Positions 12,753-24,293 of a stretch of DNA of 64,000 nt are shown in pieces. The notes under the pieces are model-generated. The model saw nothing but the letters and a program-made list of their open reading frames with translations, was not told the origin of the DNA and did not search any database. A program made the translations under genes and the position numbers. How positions within the stretch are numbered: the stretch's first letter is position 1; each line of letters opens with the position of its first letter. Source of the DNA: Steromphala cineraria. Taxonomy: Eukaryota > Mollusca > Gastropoda > Trochida > Trochidae. The stretch spans positions 24,208,777 to 24,272,776 of the forward strand of contig OU744727.1 in the NCBI GenBank assembly GCA_916613615.1, read 5' to 3'.

Positions 12753-14252
12753 AGAGCCATTGGCTCTGTAGCTCATCAGGCATCATATCAAGTTTGCTTT
12801 ATACAGGCAAGATGAGCTAAAAATGAAACTGATGTTACCTATTGCAAGAAAACCTATAACAAAATTACAAAACAAATGTATTATATATTCAACACTTTCT
12901 AAATCGCCAATATCAGACAGTGAAAGAAGTCCACACTAAAATATCCAAGGAGAGATAAATTTGCCATAGACTGTCATCTAATGGAGAAAAATAGGTTTTT
13001 AAGATTGTGACCCCTGTGACCCTATTTGGGGTCATGGGGTCACAAAACCTACAGTTTAGAATCCCAATTGGCCAAGGAGTCTACATGCAGTCTTTCAGCT
13101 CAATAGACCTTTGGGAGCTAAAGATGATGATGAAAATAAGTTTTTAAGGTTGTGACCCCTGTGACCCTATTTGGGGTCATGGGGTCACGAAATCTACAAT
13201 TTAGGATCCCCATTGGCAAAGGAATCTGCACATATCACTTTCAACTCTCTAGTCCTTTTAGAACTGGAGAAGAAGATGAAAATAGGTTTTTAAGGTTGTG
13301 ACCCCTGTGACCCTATTTGGGGTCACAGGTTCACCAAAGTTACAAATTAGAATTCTCGTTGTCCAAGGAGTCTGCACATATAATTTTTAACTTTCTACTC
13401 CTTTTGGAACTGGAGAAGAAGATGAAAATAGGTATTTAAGGCTGTGACCCCTGTGACCCTACTTGGGGTCACAGGGTCACCAAAGTTACAAATTAGAATC
13501 CCCATTGTCCAAGGAGTCTGCACATATCACTTTCCACTCTCCAGTCCTTTTAGAACTGGAGAAGAAGATGAAAATAGGTTTTTAAGGTTGTGACCCCTGT
13601 GACCCTATTTTGGGTCACAGGGTCACCAAAGTTACAAATTAGAATCTCCATTGGCCAAGGAGTCTGCACATATCATTTTTAACTCTCTAGTCCTTCTGGA
13701 ATTTGAGAAGAAGATGAAAATAGGTTTTTAAAGTTGTGACCCCTGTGACCCTATTTTGGGTCACAGGGTCACCAAAGTTACAAATTAGAATCTCCATTGT
13801 CCAAGGAGTCTGCACATATAATTTTTAACTCTCTACTCCTTTTGGAACTGGAGAAGAAGATGAAAATAGGTATTTAAGGTTGTGACCCCTGTGACCCTAT
13901 TTGGGGTCACAGGGTCACCAAAGTTACAAATTAGAATCCCCATTGGCCAAGGAGTCTGCACATATCATTTTTAACTCTCTAGTCCTTCTGGAATTTGAGA
14001 AGAAGATGAAAATAGGTTTTTAAAGTTGTGACCCCTGTGACCCTATTTGGGGTCACAGGGTCACCAAAGTTACAAATTAGAATCTCCATATGCTAAGGTA
14101 CTTGTACACAAAATTTCAGCTCTCTAATGTGTATGGTTCATGAGGAGAAGTCGAAAGTGTCAAAAGTTTACGGACGGACGACGGACGGACGGACGGACGC
14201 CGGACGACGGGCCATGCCATAAGCCCATCTGAACTTTCAGTCCTGATGAGCT
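12753..14252. mobile_element. Nested pearl/HINE-like element with 146-bp core repeats
   Basis: It opens with the hairpin AGAGCC-ATT-GGCTCT, then AGCTCATCAGG (12,770-12,780), and closes with the exact inverse CCTGATGAGCT (14,242-14,252). AAAAAT flanks both sides (12,747-12,752 and 14,253-14,258), and copy B of the host element has the uninterrupted site near 39,485. Inside are eight tandem copies of a 146-bp unit, anchored by GTGACCCCTGTGACCCTA at 13,007, 13,152, 13,298, 13,444, 13,590, 13,736, 13,882 and 14,028. An ACGG-type microsatellite follows at 14,172-14,206. Confidence 0.75.
13007..14090. repeat. Eight-copy 146-bp tandem repeat
   Basis: After a first interval of 145 bp, the period is exactly 146 bp. 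Each unit carries a partly palindromic block, TGACCCCTGTGACCC followed by GGGGTCACAGGGTCACC. Confidence 0.9.
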
Positions 14253-14314
14253 AAAAATGATATCTAGATTGGTTTAGGAGAAATAGTCTTTGTCATGAAA
14301 TCTAATTGAAAATT

Positions 14315-14932
14315 CAATATGGCTGCCATGGCGGCCATATTGGATTCTCAAAATTTTAACGTCTACCTTTCTGTGCGGAATCACCATAGGTATAACATAC
14401 TACAATTTCAGAATGATATCTGTATTCGTTAAGAAGGAGTAGTCTTTTTCATGAAATCTAATTGAAAATTCAATATGGCTGTCATGGCGGCCATCTTGGA
14501 TTCTCAAAACTGAAACGTCTACCTTTCTGTGAGGAATCACCATGGGTATAACATACTACAATTTCAGAATGATATCTGTATTTGTTTAGAAGGAGTAGTC
14601 TTTTTCATGAAATCTAATTGAAAATTCAATATGGCTGTCATGGCGGCCATCTTGGATTCTCAAAACTGAAACGTCTACCTTTCTGTGAGGAATCACCATG
14701 GGTATAACATACTACAATTTCAGAATGATATCTGTATTCGTTTAGAAGGAGTAGTCTTTTTCATGAAATCTAATTGAAAATTCAATATGGCTGTCATGGC
14801 CGCCATCTTGGATTCTCAAAACTGAAACGTCTACCTTTCTGTGGGGAATCACCATGGGTATAACATACTACAATTTCAGAATGATATCTGAATTCGTTTA
14901 GGAGGAGTAGTCTTTTTCGTGAAAGTTTACGG
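14315..14932. repeat. 156-bp tandem repeat of copy A
   Basis: CAATATGGCT anchors fall at 14,315, 14,471, 14,627 and 14,783, spaced exactly 156 bp. A first unit at 12,653 lies before the nested element. Confidence 0.85.
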
Positions 14933-15212
14933 ACGGACGGACAGACGGACGGACGACGGACGAAGCGCCATGACATAAGCTCACATTTACTTTGTAAAGG
15001 TGAGCTAAAAAACTGAAAAGGTGTTCACATAAAATGGACGCCAATGGATGAATTTAAGTGAATCTTTATACTTATCCTCTGACTATGGATGACTGATTTG
15101 TGTTATGAGATTTTTGACACTATCAAAATAATACATTTAGCAGTAGCATACAATTATCAGCGAAAGGTTTGAAATATAAAATTTAAAAAAACACGTGCTA
15201 CTGCCCCTTTAA

Positions 15213-15409
15213 CATTAAAATGTAAGTTCACAATATGAAGATTGAAGTTCAACTTATTGATATTCGTACTCTCGTATCATCAATCTTTACATATCATTAA
15301 AAGCTAATTTCAGTAATAAGAATTATTAAATAATAATACTCACGGACATGATATTTCATGGAAGAGCAAAAATAAACAAAACATCAAATGATAACAATCA
15401 TGACAAGGT
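15213..15409. other. Short spacer, nothing recognised
   Basis: AT-rich sequence between the split MITE and the satellite array. Confidence 0.4.
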
Positions 15410-16450
15410 TAATGACTGTATCTGTTAGCACGTGTAGATATATAGAATGTATCCAGGGAGCTATGACTGTACATGTGTCTGCGAGTCGGATATATACAAT
15501 GAATCCAGGGAGCTTTGACTGTACATGTATCTGTTAGCCAGATATATACTATGTATCCAGGGAGCTATGACTGTACATGTGTCTGCGAGTCTGATATATA
15601 CAACGTATCCAGGGAGCTTTGACTGCACATGTATCTGTTAGCCAGATATATACAATGTATCCAGGGAGCTATGACTGGACATGTGTCTGTGAGCCAGATA
15701 TATACTATGTATCCAGGGAGCTATGACTGTACACGTGTCTGTGAGCCAGATATATACTATGTATCCAGAGAGCTATGACTGTACACGTGTCTGTGAGCCA
15801 GATATATAAAATGTATCCAGGGAGCTATGACTGTACATGTGACTGTGAGCCAGACAAATATTATGTATCCAGGGAGCTATGACTGTACATGTGTCTGTGA
15901 GCCAGATATATACTATGTATGCAGGGAGCTATGACTGTACATGTGTCTGTGAGCCAGATATATAAAATGTATCGTGAGGGAGCTTGTATCCAGGGAGCTA
16001 TGACTGTACATGTGTCTGTGAGCCAGATATATACAATGTATACAGAGAGATATGACTGTACATGTGTCTGTGAGCCAGATATATACTATGTATCCAAGGA
16101 GCTATGACTGTACATGTGTCTGTTAGCCAGATATATACAATGTATCCAGAGAGCTATGAATGTGCATGTGTCTGTGAGCCAGATATATACAATGTATCCA
16201 GGGAGCTATGACTGTAAATGTGTCTGTTAGCCAGATATATACAATGTATACAGAGAGCTATGACTGTACATGTGTCTGTGAGCCAGATATATACAATGTA
16301 TCCAGGGAGTTATGACTGTACATGTGTCTGTGAGTCAGATATATATATACAATGTATCCAGGGAGTTATGACTGTACATGTGTCTGTGAGTCAGATATAT
16401 ACAATGTATCCAGGGAGTTATGACTGTACATGTGTCTGTGAGGCAGATAT
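15410..16450. repeat. 52-bp satellite array, main block
   Basis: About 20 head-to-tail units of 52 bp. The core contains GGGAGCTATGACTGTACATG followed by a GTCTGTGAGCCAGATATATAC-like part, with the period checked at 15,664, 15,716 and 15,768. Early units alternate between two variants (TATCTGTTAGCC and TGTCTGCGAGTC types), suggesting dimeric higher-order structure. The array stops inside a unit after CAGATAT at 16,450 and resumes in phase and in the same orientation at 29,591. Open frames across it (15,919-16,107 and 16,218-16,508) only translate the satellite. Confidence 0.9.
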
Positions 16451-16455
16451 TATAA

Positions 16456-16594
16456 GTTACCATGTGTTCGCGAGTTTGATATGGAGATTTATCATGTGTC
16501 CGAGTTAAATATCAAACGAGAACGAAGTTCGAGTTTGATATTTAACTCGGACACATGATAAATCTCCATATCAAACTCGCGGACACATGGTAAC
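16456..16594. repeat. 139-bp near-perfect palindrome
   Basis: GTTACCATGTGTTCGCGAG (left) pairs with its inverse ending GGTAAC (right). Arms are about 68 bp, with a 3-nt centre (GAAC-GAA-GTTC) and a few mismatches near the middle. It sits exactly at the left end of the 13-kb block and has no counterpart at the right end. Confidence 0.85.
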
Positions 16595-16749
16595 GAATTT
16601 ATCTCGACGAGCACCTTTTCTAAATGCTTTAAATCTGGCTTGAAAGATGAGATTGGCCAAAATGGCGTCTGATCAGATCAGTGTTACTCTTTTATTAAGG
16701 TATTTACAAATATAATTTATACACCATCGCGTTAATGACCAAAAGTATG

Positions 16750-16783
16750 GTCTAGTACCGGAGCGAAGCGCACGGTACTAGAC
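16750..16783. repeat. Short hairpin
   Basis: GTCTAGTACCG and CGGTACTAGAC form a perfect 11-bp stem around a 12-nt loop. Function unknown. Confidence 0.6.
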
Positions 16784-17044
16784 GGAAATTTAGGATTTAC
16801 GAAAAAAATCAAAATACCGAGAAATGCGGTCATTTTTAAAGTTTGATTGTTTGGTCACGTGACCTCGTGCATTCGCACCACATTCGATTTGAAGCGGCCG
16901 TAGAAGTCCCTGTCATGGCGGACTGTCGAGTAGGACCAAGCGAGATTAATTTGATAGTGTCGGAGTTATAGATGACAGGATGAGACAGACATCATAGCAG
17001 AATGTACAGGTTGGTTTGAGAGTACAGTACTGTGAAAAAGTAAC

Positions 17045-17190
17045 TATATCATGAACGAGTGTGCCATGCGTTGCCCACCAGTGACCCACCAGTGGGCAAC
17101 GGGTGAGCCACGGGCGACCACTCGTTGCTCACTGGTGAGCAACCAGTGACCAACGGGTGTGTCACTGGTGTGCCGTCTGGCTGGATAATT
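17045..17190. repeat. CACTGGTG/CAACGGGTG word-repeat block, left arm
   Basis: Short words such as CCACCAGTG, GCTCACTGGTGAGC and CAACGGGTG recur in both orientations. A sister block lies at 28,995-29,115. Confidence 0.6.
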
Positions 17191-17249
17191 GAGGGTGCGC
17201 CACGGACTTGTCAAAGTGAAGAAAACATTCATAAAATCGCTTAAATATG

Positions 17250-19260
17250 TGTATGGTGCTATAAGGATTACGTTAAAAAGTAAGACTTATTATAAAATAT
17301 TGACTTTGAAAGTTTCTTGAATGGTGCTTTGTTCACTTTGAAAGAAATGTGTACAATTAGATAAGTATTCACATTGATATGTATAAGACATATTGACCTT
17401 GTTGAATATATTGATTTTCAAGTTTTATAGTATCTTGATTTTGGTAAAAAACTGACGTTGACATCATTATTATTTGGCAAAATGTAGACTATAAAGAATA
17501 TATTCAGTTTGAAACACAATGTTTATAAAATTGAAAAGTATTTTGATTTTGTGGTTTATTGACTTTGAAAGATTTAATGAATTTAAGAGATAATTAATTT
17601 AAAAGACCATTCTATCTTTAGAGATAATGACTTTGCATTTTTTTTTAACTTGGCGCAATTTTTATTTTGAAAGATATTTTGATTTTGTTAAATAGCTACT
17701 TTGAAGTGTACATTGAATTTATAAGTATTTGCTTTGAAGGTTATTTTGATTTTGAATTTAAACTTTGAAAGATGTTTTGATTGAGTGATATATTGATTAT
17801 GTCACATACTTGCATTGTATGGAATAACAACTTTGAAGTGTATATTGATTTCATGATTATTGTTTTAGGAATTAATATGTTGATAGATGTTTTAATCTAT
17901 TGTTTCATTTTTTTTCCTATGAAATATCAACTTTGAAAGATATTTTTGGTTTTCTTTAAAATTTTGACTTTATAAATCTATAATGATTATTAATTATACT
18001 GATTATAAAATCTATATGACTTTGTGAAATATTAACCTAGGAAAATTTCATGATTTCATGGGATAGTGAGACAAAAGTCCTTTCGATATTCAGAAACATT
18101 GTCTTTGAAAGTGATAATGACATTGACTGACATTTTGATTTGTGTTTGCATGTCAACTTTAAAAGAAATTTTGTTAAGTTGGAATGTTGACTTTGAAAGA
18201 TTAAGGTATAAACATATTCTTATTTCCAGAGAAATCTTTTTTCCAAACTAGCAAACTCTACTCCTATTCACATTAACCAGAACTGAACAGAACAAATGAA
18301 AATCAAAGACCTAATCATATTTAAGCTTATCTACATCAGTGTTGGTCGACATATATTGTATGATAGGGAATGTGTGATGAGGGTGTGTATTGGAATGTGT
18401 TTGGCTGAAGGTGTGTCTGTCAAGTTTGTTTTTAATCTGTGACTGGCAGTACCAGGATGTTGAGGTGCCAGTGATAGTATGTGTGAGTGGCTGAGTGAGG
18501 GTGCTTGTGATGATTGGAGCATGTTGTGGTGGGGGTGAAAGTATGTGAGTGACTGGGTGAGGGTGCTTGTGGTGATTGGAGAATGTTGTGGGGTGGGGTG
18601 ATAGTATGTGTGAATGGCTGGGTTAGGGTGCTTGTGGGGTTTGGAGAATGTGTGTGTGTGTGGGTGTGTGGGGAGATAGTTAATGCGTTACTGGGTGAGG
18701 GTTTTGTGGTGATTTTTATTGCAACATTTTATGTCATTTTATTGTATTTGACCCTTGTAGGCCTTTGGCTGCTCATACATTGTACATCTTTAACTGTATT
18801 GTATCATGAGCCAATCTTGTTTTTTTAGATAAGACATAGATAAACAAATACTCTCTCTCTCTCATATTCCTAGGTAGTTTTATTAACTAGTGATTAATTT
18901 TCAACACGTTAAAATATTGTTTCTACAAGTGGAAAAAATTCACTTCATTGAGTGGAAATATTGACTCGAAGCAAAATATATATTTGATAAATTTTGACTT
19001 TGATAAATTAATGACTATGAATTATAGGACATTGGTAAAAGTATGGCTTTTAAACATGTTTCACAAATATTTTGACTTTTAAAAGAAATTTTAAAAAAAA
19101 TATTTTCTGACAAAAAAAGGTCATGACTTAACATACAAACTATTGTTTGCGTGCAAATATGGATCTTTTGCAATGTATTAAGATACGATTTGGACTTCTT
19201 ATACAATAACTTTTGTGCAATGTTGACTTTAAAATAAAGAATGTTGACTTCGACATACTG
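17250..19260. repeat. Degenerate TTGACTTTGAAA repeat array, left arm
   Basis: TTGACTTTGAAAGA and TTTTGATTTTG words alternate every 30-35 bp through most of this stretch. A GT-rich minisatellite of three or more units of about 63 bp (18,478-18,680) interrupts it. The reverse complement of the same words fills 27,200-28,870. Confidence 0.65.
18478..18680. repeat. 63-bp GT-rich minisatellite
   Basis: Units start with GTATGTG at 18,478, 18,541 and 18,604 and share GAGGGTGCTTGTG. The last unit degenerates into a TG run. Confidence 0.7.
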
Positions 19261-20670
19261 GGGTATTTAAAAAAACATTATCTTCATGAAATGAAGACAA
19301 CTGGCCAATCAATTCGGTTGTATATTAGATGATATCTAGTTCCATGATTGGCGCAAGCAGGACATATAGTTAGTCCAGGGATTCCTTTGACGAGGTGTGA
19401 AAGTGCTACATGTATTTAACATGTATTTTGATCAGAGCGACTCGTGGTTGTGTAATATTAGGTCACGCCAGGAAGGTGCAAAGACGAGTGTGCGGTGTAT
19501 TCAGCTTATGACAGGATATCCACCTATTCCAATTTAAATCCTAAATTAATTAATGTCACCACAAAGAACCCTTCACTAAGTGATAGGTCGTAGAAGTTCA
19601 GTGCTTCTGTTAGCTTACTGCTTACAATAGATATCCAATGTTATCTAAGTGAGACAGTAATAATATCGCATTCAAGATAGAAATACATCTCTCTACCTTT
19701 TAGATGCCCTAGTTACTTTATATTGAGAAATTATAAGTATTTTAATAGACTTGTTTTGAATCATATGAAGAAACTACCCTTGAAACCAAAGCAGATAGGA
19801 AAAGAAATCAAGCCATCACATTGCTGTATAAATTCATCCGTTTGTCAAACATAGCATGTTGTTTGTTAAACAACCCTCTTAATAATTATTGCAAGTGTCA
19901 TTTTACTCATATCATTTCATGCAACGTTTTAGTTCGCTCATTATGATTACACCTAAGATAATGTTAATATATTATCTAGTGAAACCCCTTTTTAAAGTAA
20001 TATTATTCCATATGTATCTCACTTCAGATATACATAACATTGAATACACAGCACATAAGACCTATACATACAACTACGGCACAATGAAAGACACAAAATA
20101 GTGTTTCCGTCATTCATTACTCTGAAGTTAACTGGTTTTTGTTGTAAAGATCTATTCGGTCATGAAAAGTTTTGACATTTTTAGAAGTAAGCAACTGAAT
20201 TATTCTTATATGTTTATTTGTATCTCCTTCCTTGAATACTTGAATAATAACTGCCGATGCCCAAATTTGTCCACAAAACACCTGTTGATTAAATACAGTT
20301 AAAATCCCACGTATAGGAGGCGTAAAATATTTATCAAACTCAATTAAACATTCAGTTATTATACAATCGGGGTCATGTGATTTATCACGCTTTTAACGAC
20401 TAGTAACCTGTCTAATCTCAGCTGTCGAATTTGTCATAAACTGTCCTTCTTTTTTAGCCCATAAAGATGCCAACGCAGCACGTCACCTGACTGCCTGTTG
20501 ATTGCCAATTAAGTGGCTGATGATCACAAGTGTGATGTTGATAAACAAAACAATACGCTTGGGTGGTTTAGTGCTCATAGCCGCAGTTTGTTCACGGATG
20601 GGGAGGGACGGAGGGGGGGTGTATCAGTGATTGGGTAGCTGGGTGGGGATGGTTGTGTCTTAAGTATTTC

Positions 20671-20701
<31 letters not shown>

Positions 20702-20804
20702 TGACGAACATCACAACTGTTTGTCGTGTATCAAACGGAATGGTCTTCAAGGTCGAATTTTGATTAATGTACAAACATGATTCCGGCCTAATCGAAAATA
20801 AAGT
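19261..20804. other. Interior of the foldback element, no gene seen
   Basis: Non-coding, with a CT microsatellite at about 20,669-20,702. Small open frames have no family resemblance. Confidence 0.4.
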
Positions 20805-21620
20805 TTGTCCTTCCATAATATTGTTAAAATAGACAGCCCCTATTGGAATGATGTCTTGATAGACTGGAAATCATATCGTATTAAGACTTCAATAGAAGAT
20901 GACATGAAATCTTATCTCAACCATATGTTGAACCATAACTTTAAAATTCCAAACCACTATATTAAACAATGGACTAAGAAAGAGTAAGAGATATATCTGG
21001 AGAGGATGGCCTACTTTCTTTTGCAGATTTGAAAGAAAGTACCAGATAAGTAGTACATACTTAGATCTTGAATACATCTTCAATATATAAACCTAAAGCA
21101 TGGAAGGAAACTATATTAGGACTTAATATTTCAGATAGGAAAGACTTTATCTGTACATTACAAAAAAACTCTAAGACTCAATATTAAAAAGGAGCTTTTG
21201 CGTATGAAATTAACTGATAATGCAATTTGCTGCTTCTGCAAGGAGGCACATTTTTGTCATGTATATTGGGAATGTGAGAAAACTACTTTATTTTTGAAAC
21301 ACCTTCAGGATTGGGTTATAACATATATTGATGATTTCAATCTGACAACAATCTTGGTTTAGTTCGGTCAACTCAATGACAACTCTCTACTTCATCACAC
21401 ATTTTATGTGCCACAAGACACATATACACCTGCTCTTTGAAAAACAATATTCCAAAACTGAAGAATTTTATAAAGATTGTACATATTCACAATAGAAAGA
21501 TTTATATCTAAAAGAAATAATACTTTTGACAAATTTTCTAAAGAGTGGTTACCTTTATTTCGAGTTTTTAAAATTTAATTGACAGATATGTTCTCTGTTG
21601 ACTTTCTGTCTAGAAACTCT
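20805..21620 (+). pseudogene. Degenerate C-terminal end of a LINE ORF2 (L1/Tx1-like)
   Basis: The frame from 20,805 encodes a stretch with SPYWNDVLIDW. About 390 bp downstream, after stops and frame changes, comes a segment with LRMKLTDNAICCFCKE, then HVYWECEK and a tryptophan-containing end. The pattern of a two-cysteine CxxC, a histidine, WEC and an FW/LQDW-like tail is the usual C-terminal zinc-knuckle region of L1/Tx1-type ORF2 proteins. The reverse-transcriptase and endonuclease parts are absent, as expected of a 5'-truncated copy. Several stops and shifts make it non-functional. Confidence 0.55.
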
Positions 21621-21659
21621 GATTGTATAACATTCTGAGAGAATGTTGACTCATTTTGA

Positions 21660-23149
21660 ATATACTACAAGTTTTGTATTGTATATATGACTTGAGAACA
21701 ATAAGAAAAGACATAAAACCAAACAAGCTATTAATCACTCTTTTTAAAATTAGGTACAAAAAATAATTTTTTACCCCTTGAGGTTGATCTGTAGGTCAGA
21801 TAATGTATGCAATTACATCGTTTAAGCATGTGTTTAAGCGCCAGAGTATTTTATAGTGAATGTTGCGCTATATAAATGCAATATTAATATTTTCGTTGCA
21901 CTGTGCGATTTACATTGAATTATTGAACCTGATAGCTAGTGTAAGTTAGCAAGACGTTCTGATTTTTACCTTTTGTTTGAGTTTTGTAGGCCCAAATATG
22001 ATTTTGTAAAGAAAAACTATAATACACGGTACATATGTCATAATTAACATTCTTTTTAAAACAAATAACACCTATTTTATTTAGTTGCAAGTAACAATGA
22101 CCAGGCAATACGCATAGTGGTTAGCACACAATAGGGCACAACCTAACTTTATCTCACTATAGGCTTTGAAGATTATTGAGGAATGGCTCAACTTTTTGTT
22201 ATCTCTTTTCACATTTTGTGTATTATTGAGTGAATAACTGTTTTGTGTGTCTACTTGTTTCTATTTTCAATTACATCTTTATTTTGGTATAATTTCTCCA
22301 CTCATTAGTGAACAGTGGATTTGTAAGGCAATAAAATCAGTGATCGTGACCATTGCCGCTCAGTGACCGTGACCGTTGCCTGATGTGTATTACTCATGAT
22401 CGAAGGCGCCGCGCCTTGTCAAGCTCTGAGAGGTGTCACTTTTGGCAGGGATCATAAAAGATATGGTAGTGTGTATTACTCATGTGTATCCGTAACATAT
22501 GAGCAATACGGTACTCATGTTTCTTCTATGAAGTGACGTAATTCGATGTAATTATCACATAGCCGTCAAATGAATTCAATCTCTTTTGAAAGATCCTCAT
22601 GCGAATAAACATTCATTTAGACTCTAGAAATGGGATGAAATAGTATCTAGTTTTACCTTGAAATAACACCTTCCACGTGATTCAAATGTACATGGTCTAC
22701 CAATTGAAGGGTAGCAATTGTGAAACAAACATGTGCAAATGATTTCATGTGACAGTATGCTTTAGCAGGGATAATATAAGACTGTCTGATATGATCCCTG
22801 GCTTAAACGACGCCATGTTCGTTAGTGGATGGATATACCCGACATTCACGTTCTCTGTCTTTGTTTATTACCAATATCTGCTCTTTTTGCACACTACCCA
22901 CTTTTTAAACGTTATTCCTACCATGTGAAACTTGAATGCTTTTTTATTTCAAGTTAATCTCATTCAAAGTATATTGCAAATTATCATTATTTTTTTCAGG
23001 TTACAGTCGCGTATGTTAAATGATACAATCAAGATATGAAAATGCTTTTTAATTAAACCTCTTTCGTAAAAAGGGTCGTTGTTTGTTCGATCTGAAAACA
23101 ATTAATTTTCCACGTATTGCTTTGTTTACTTAAACGGACATAGTATGGC
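21660..23149. other. Foldback interior, nothing recognised
   Basis: No gene signature. A 23-bp partial duplication (GTGATCGTGACCATTGCC and GTGACCGTGACCGTTGCC) lies at about 22,340-22,382. Confidence 0.35.
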
Positions 23150-23290
23150 AGTTGATAGTATAATTACAATACACATATTTATATTTTTCTGGAATTGATA
23201 GATATATATTAGTATATACATGAATGAATTGGCCAACAAGCTCCGAAGAGCTTATATCAAGGCCGCTCCGATACAGTTACACATATATAA
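23150..23290 (-). mobile_element. Probable LINE 3' tail fragment
   Basis: Read on the minus strand, GGAGCGGCCTTGATATAAGC followed by CTTGTTGGCCAATTCATT parallels the 3' untranslated end of the LINE at 54,565 (GGAGCGGTGTTCAAATAAGC, then CTTGTTCACCAATTCATA). Such ends are typical of Jockey/CR1-group LINEs. No coding part is attached. Confidence 0.4.
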
Positions 23291-23586
23291 ATATAAAACT
23301 AATAGTAATTAGTGACACATGTAAGATTCACAACTTAGTATCAAGCAAAACTCAGTATATACACAGTATATAGAAAACAATACGTTGCGTTTGGTAAATG
23401 TGAGGCACACAATTAATAACAATGTTATATGATGAATGGGTATCCTGCCAAAACGCAGAACTGTAAAACGCAGAATCCCAATTAGCAGAAATGAAAAGTT
23501 CATTGTCAGGCTGGTCACACCTATTCAATTAAGTAATGGACTGGTCCACTCTGACAGTGAGTAGAGCGACACAGTCAAATTATGTT

Positions 23587-23740
23587 CAACAGTATGAACC
23601 TCCCGGTATATGTTTATATGAAAATACTGAGTAGTAACACACTGTAACAATATATTCAGCACTCTATCAAAACATTGTTAAACAGTATAATCCTCCCAGG
23701 TACATGTGTTTATATGAAAATACTGAGTAGTAACACACTT
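23587..23740. repeat. Tandem duplication of about 96 bp inside the MULE
   Basis: ATATGAAAATACTGAGTAG and its surroundings (CCTCCCGGTATATG / CCTCCCAGGTACATG) occur twice. The second copy abuts the transposase homology, marking the internal deletion junction near 23,736. Confidence 0.75.
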
Positions 23741-24293
23741 CTGTCAGGCAATATGGCGCAAGACGCAAGACCTAGGACTTGCGGTTGCCTACAAGGAAGA
23801 TGCTGAGGTTAGGAAGTGGGTTCGCCGAGCTGCAGGTCTCCCGCTGCTTCCCCTGCTCCAGGTCCAGGATGCGTGGCTCGATGCTATGAACCACTGCCCA
23901 GACGTACTACAAGCTGATGCGTTCAACGACTACATCGTCGCGACGTGGGTGGATGACGATGCCAGGTTCCCACCCCGACTCTGGAACCACCATGGAACAC
24001 AAGGACCCCGCACCAACAACAACCTTGAAGGGTTTCACTCCCGGATCGGCAAGACACTGCAGCACAGACACCCCAACGTCTACAGGTTCATTGAACTGAT
24101 CAAGAACATTGAAAACGGAGAGAAGGCGAAGGTCATCCAGATCAACTTTGGAGCTGCTCCACCACCCAAGAAAGCAATCTACAAAGAGAAGGAGCAGCGC
24201 CTGTCTCGTCTGAAAGATCAGCTTCGCCGTGGTGAGAAGTCACCAATGCAGTTCCTGGATGCAGTCGGACCTCTCATGATGATGAAGATGTGA
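23727..24293 (+). pseudogene. MULE transposase, C-terminal fragment
   Basis: A continuous frame from the codon after a TGA at 23,724 to the stop at 24,291. The homology begins at 23,736 with HFCQAIWRKTQDLGL, then VRKWVRR, then FPPRLWN, then the family hallmark RTNNNLEGFHSR and HPNVYRFIELIK. This is the end of MULE-domain transposases of the FLYWCH/MULE type common in invertebrates. The first ATG (23,886) lies inside the homology, so it is not the true start. The catalytic DDE core and N-terminal zinc finger are missing, so the fragment cannot be an active transposase. It is GC-richer than its surroundings and has no frameshift, so the copy is fairly young or constrained. Confidence 0.8.

Larger units (their letters stand above)
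11328..15006. mobile_element. Pearl/HINE-like element, copy A (carries a nested element)
   Basis: It begins with a short hairpin, GTACC-GAG-GGTAC, followed by AAGCTCACCTT, and ends in AAGGTGAGCT followed by five or more A. The body to about 12,650 is unique and non-coding. Then come 156-bp tandem units (five in this copy, interrupted after the first by the nested element), an ACGG microsatellite (about 14,930-14,963) and a terminal inverted repeat. Core tandem repeats, an ACGG microsatellite and a hairpin end in CTAA match bivalve pearl/CvA-type or Helentron-related elements. No coding capacity. A second copy lies at 38,059. Confidence 0.7.
11165..15212. mobile_element. TTAA MITE, copy 3, split by a 3.7-kb insertion
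   Basis: The left half (11,165 to about 11,323) and right half (about 15,010-15,212) together give about 360 bp and align with the intact MITE copies at 2,706 and 60,424. The break falls in the CCTTTTTCTTACAG region of the MITE. Everything between is a pearl-like element, which must be younger than the MITE. Confidence 0.75.

Noticed and set aside
15919..16508. Cysteine-rich open frames repeating CTCVCE-like words
   Set aside because: They are translations of the 52-bp satellite and change frame with unit length.
17250..19260. LINE or coding content in the TTGACTTTGAAA region
   Set aside because: Only short degenerate repeats are present, with no protein motif in any frame.
23886..24293. 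A complete small host gene of 135 codons
   Set aside because: It is the tail of a MULE transposase bounded by TIRs, and the homology starts upstream of its ATG.
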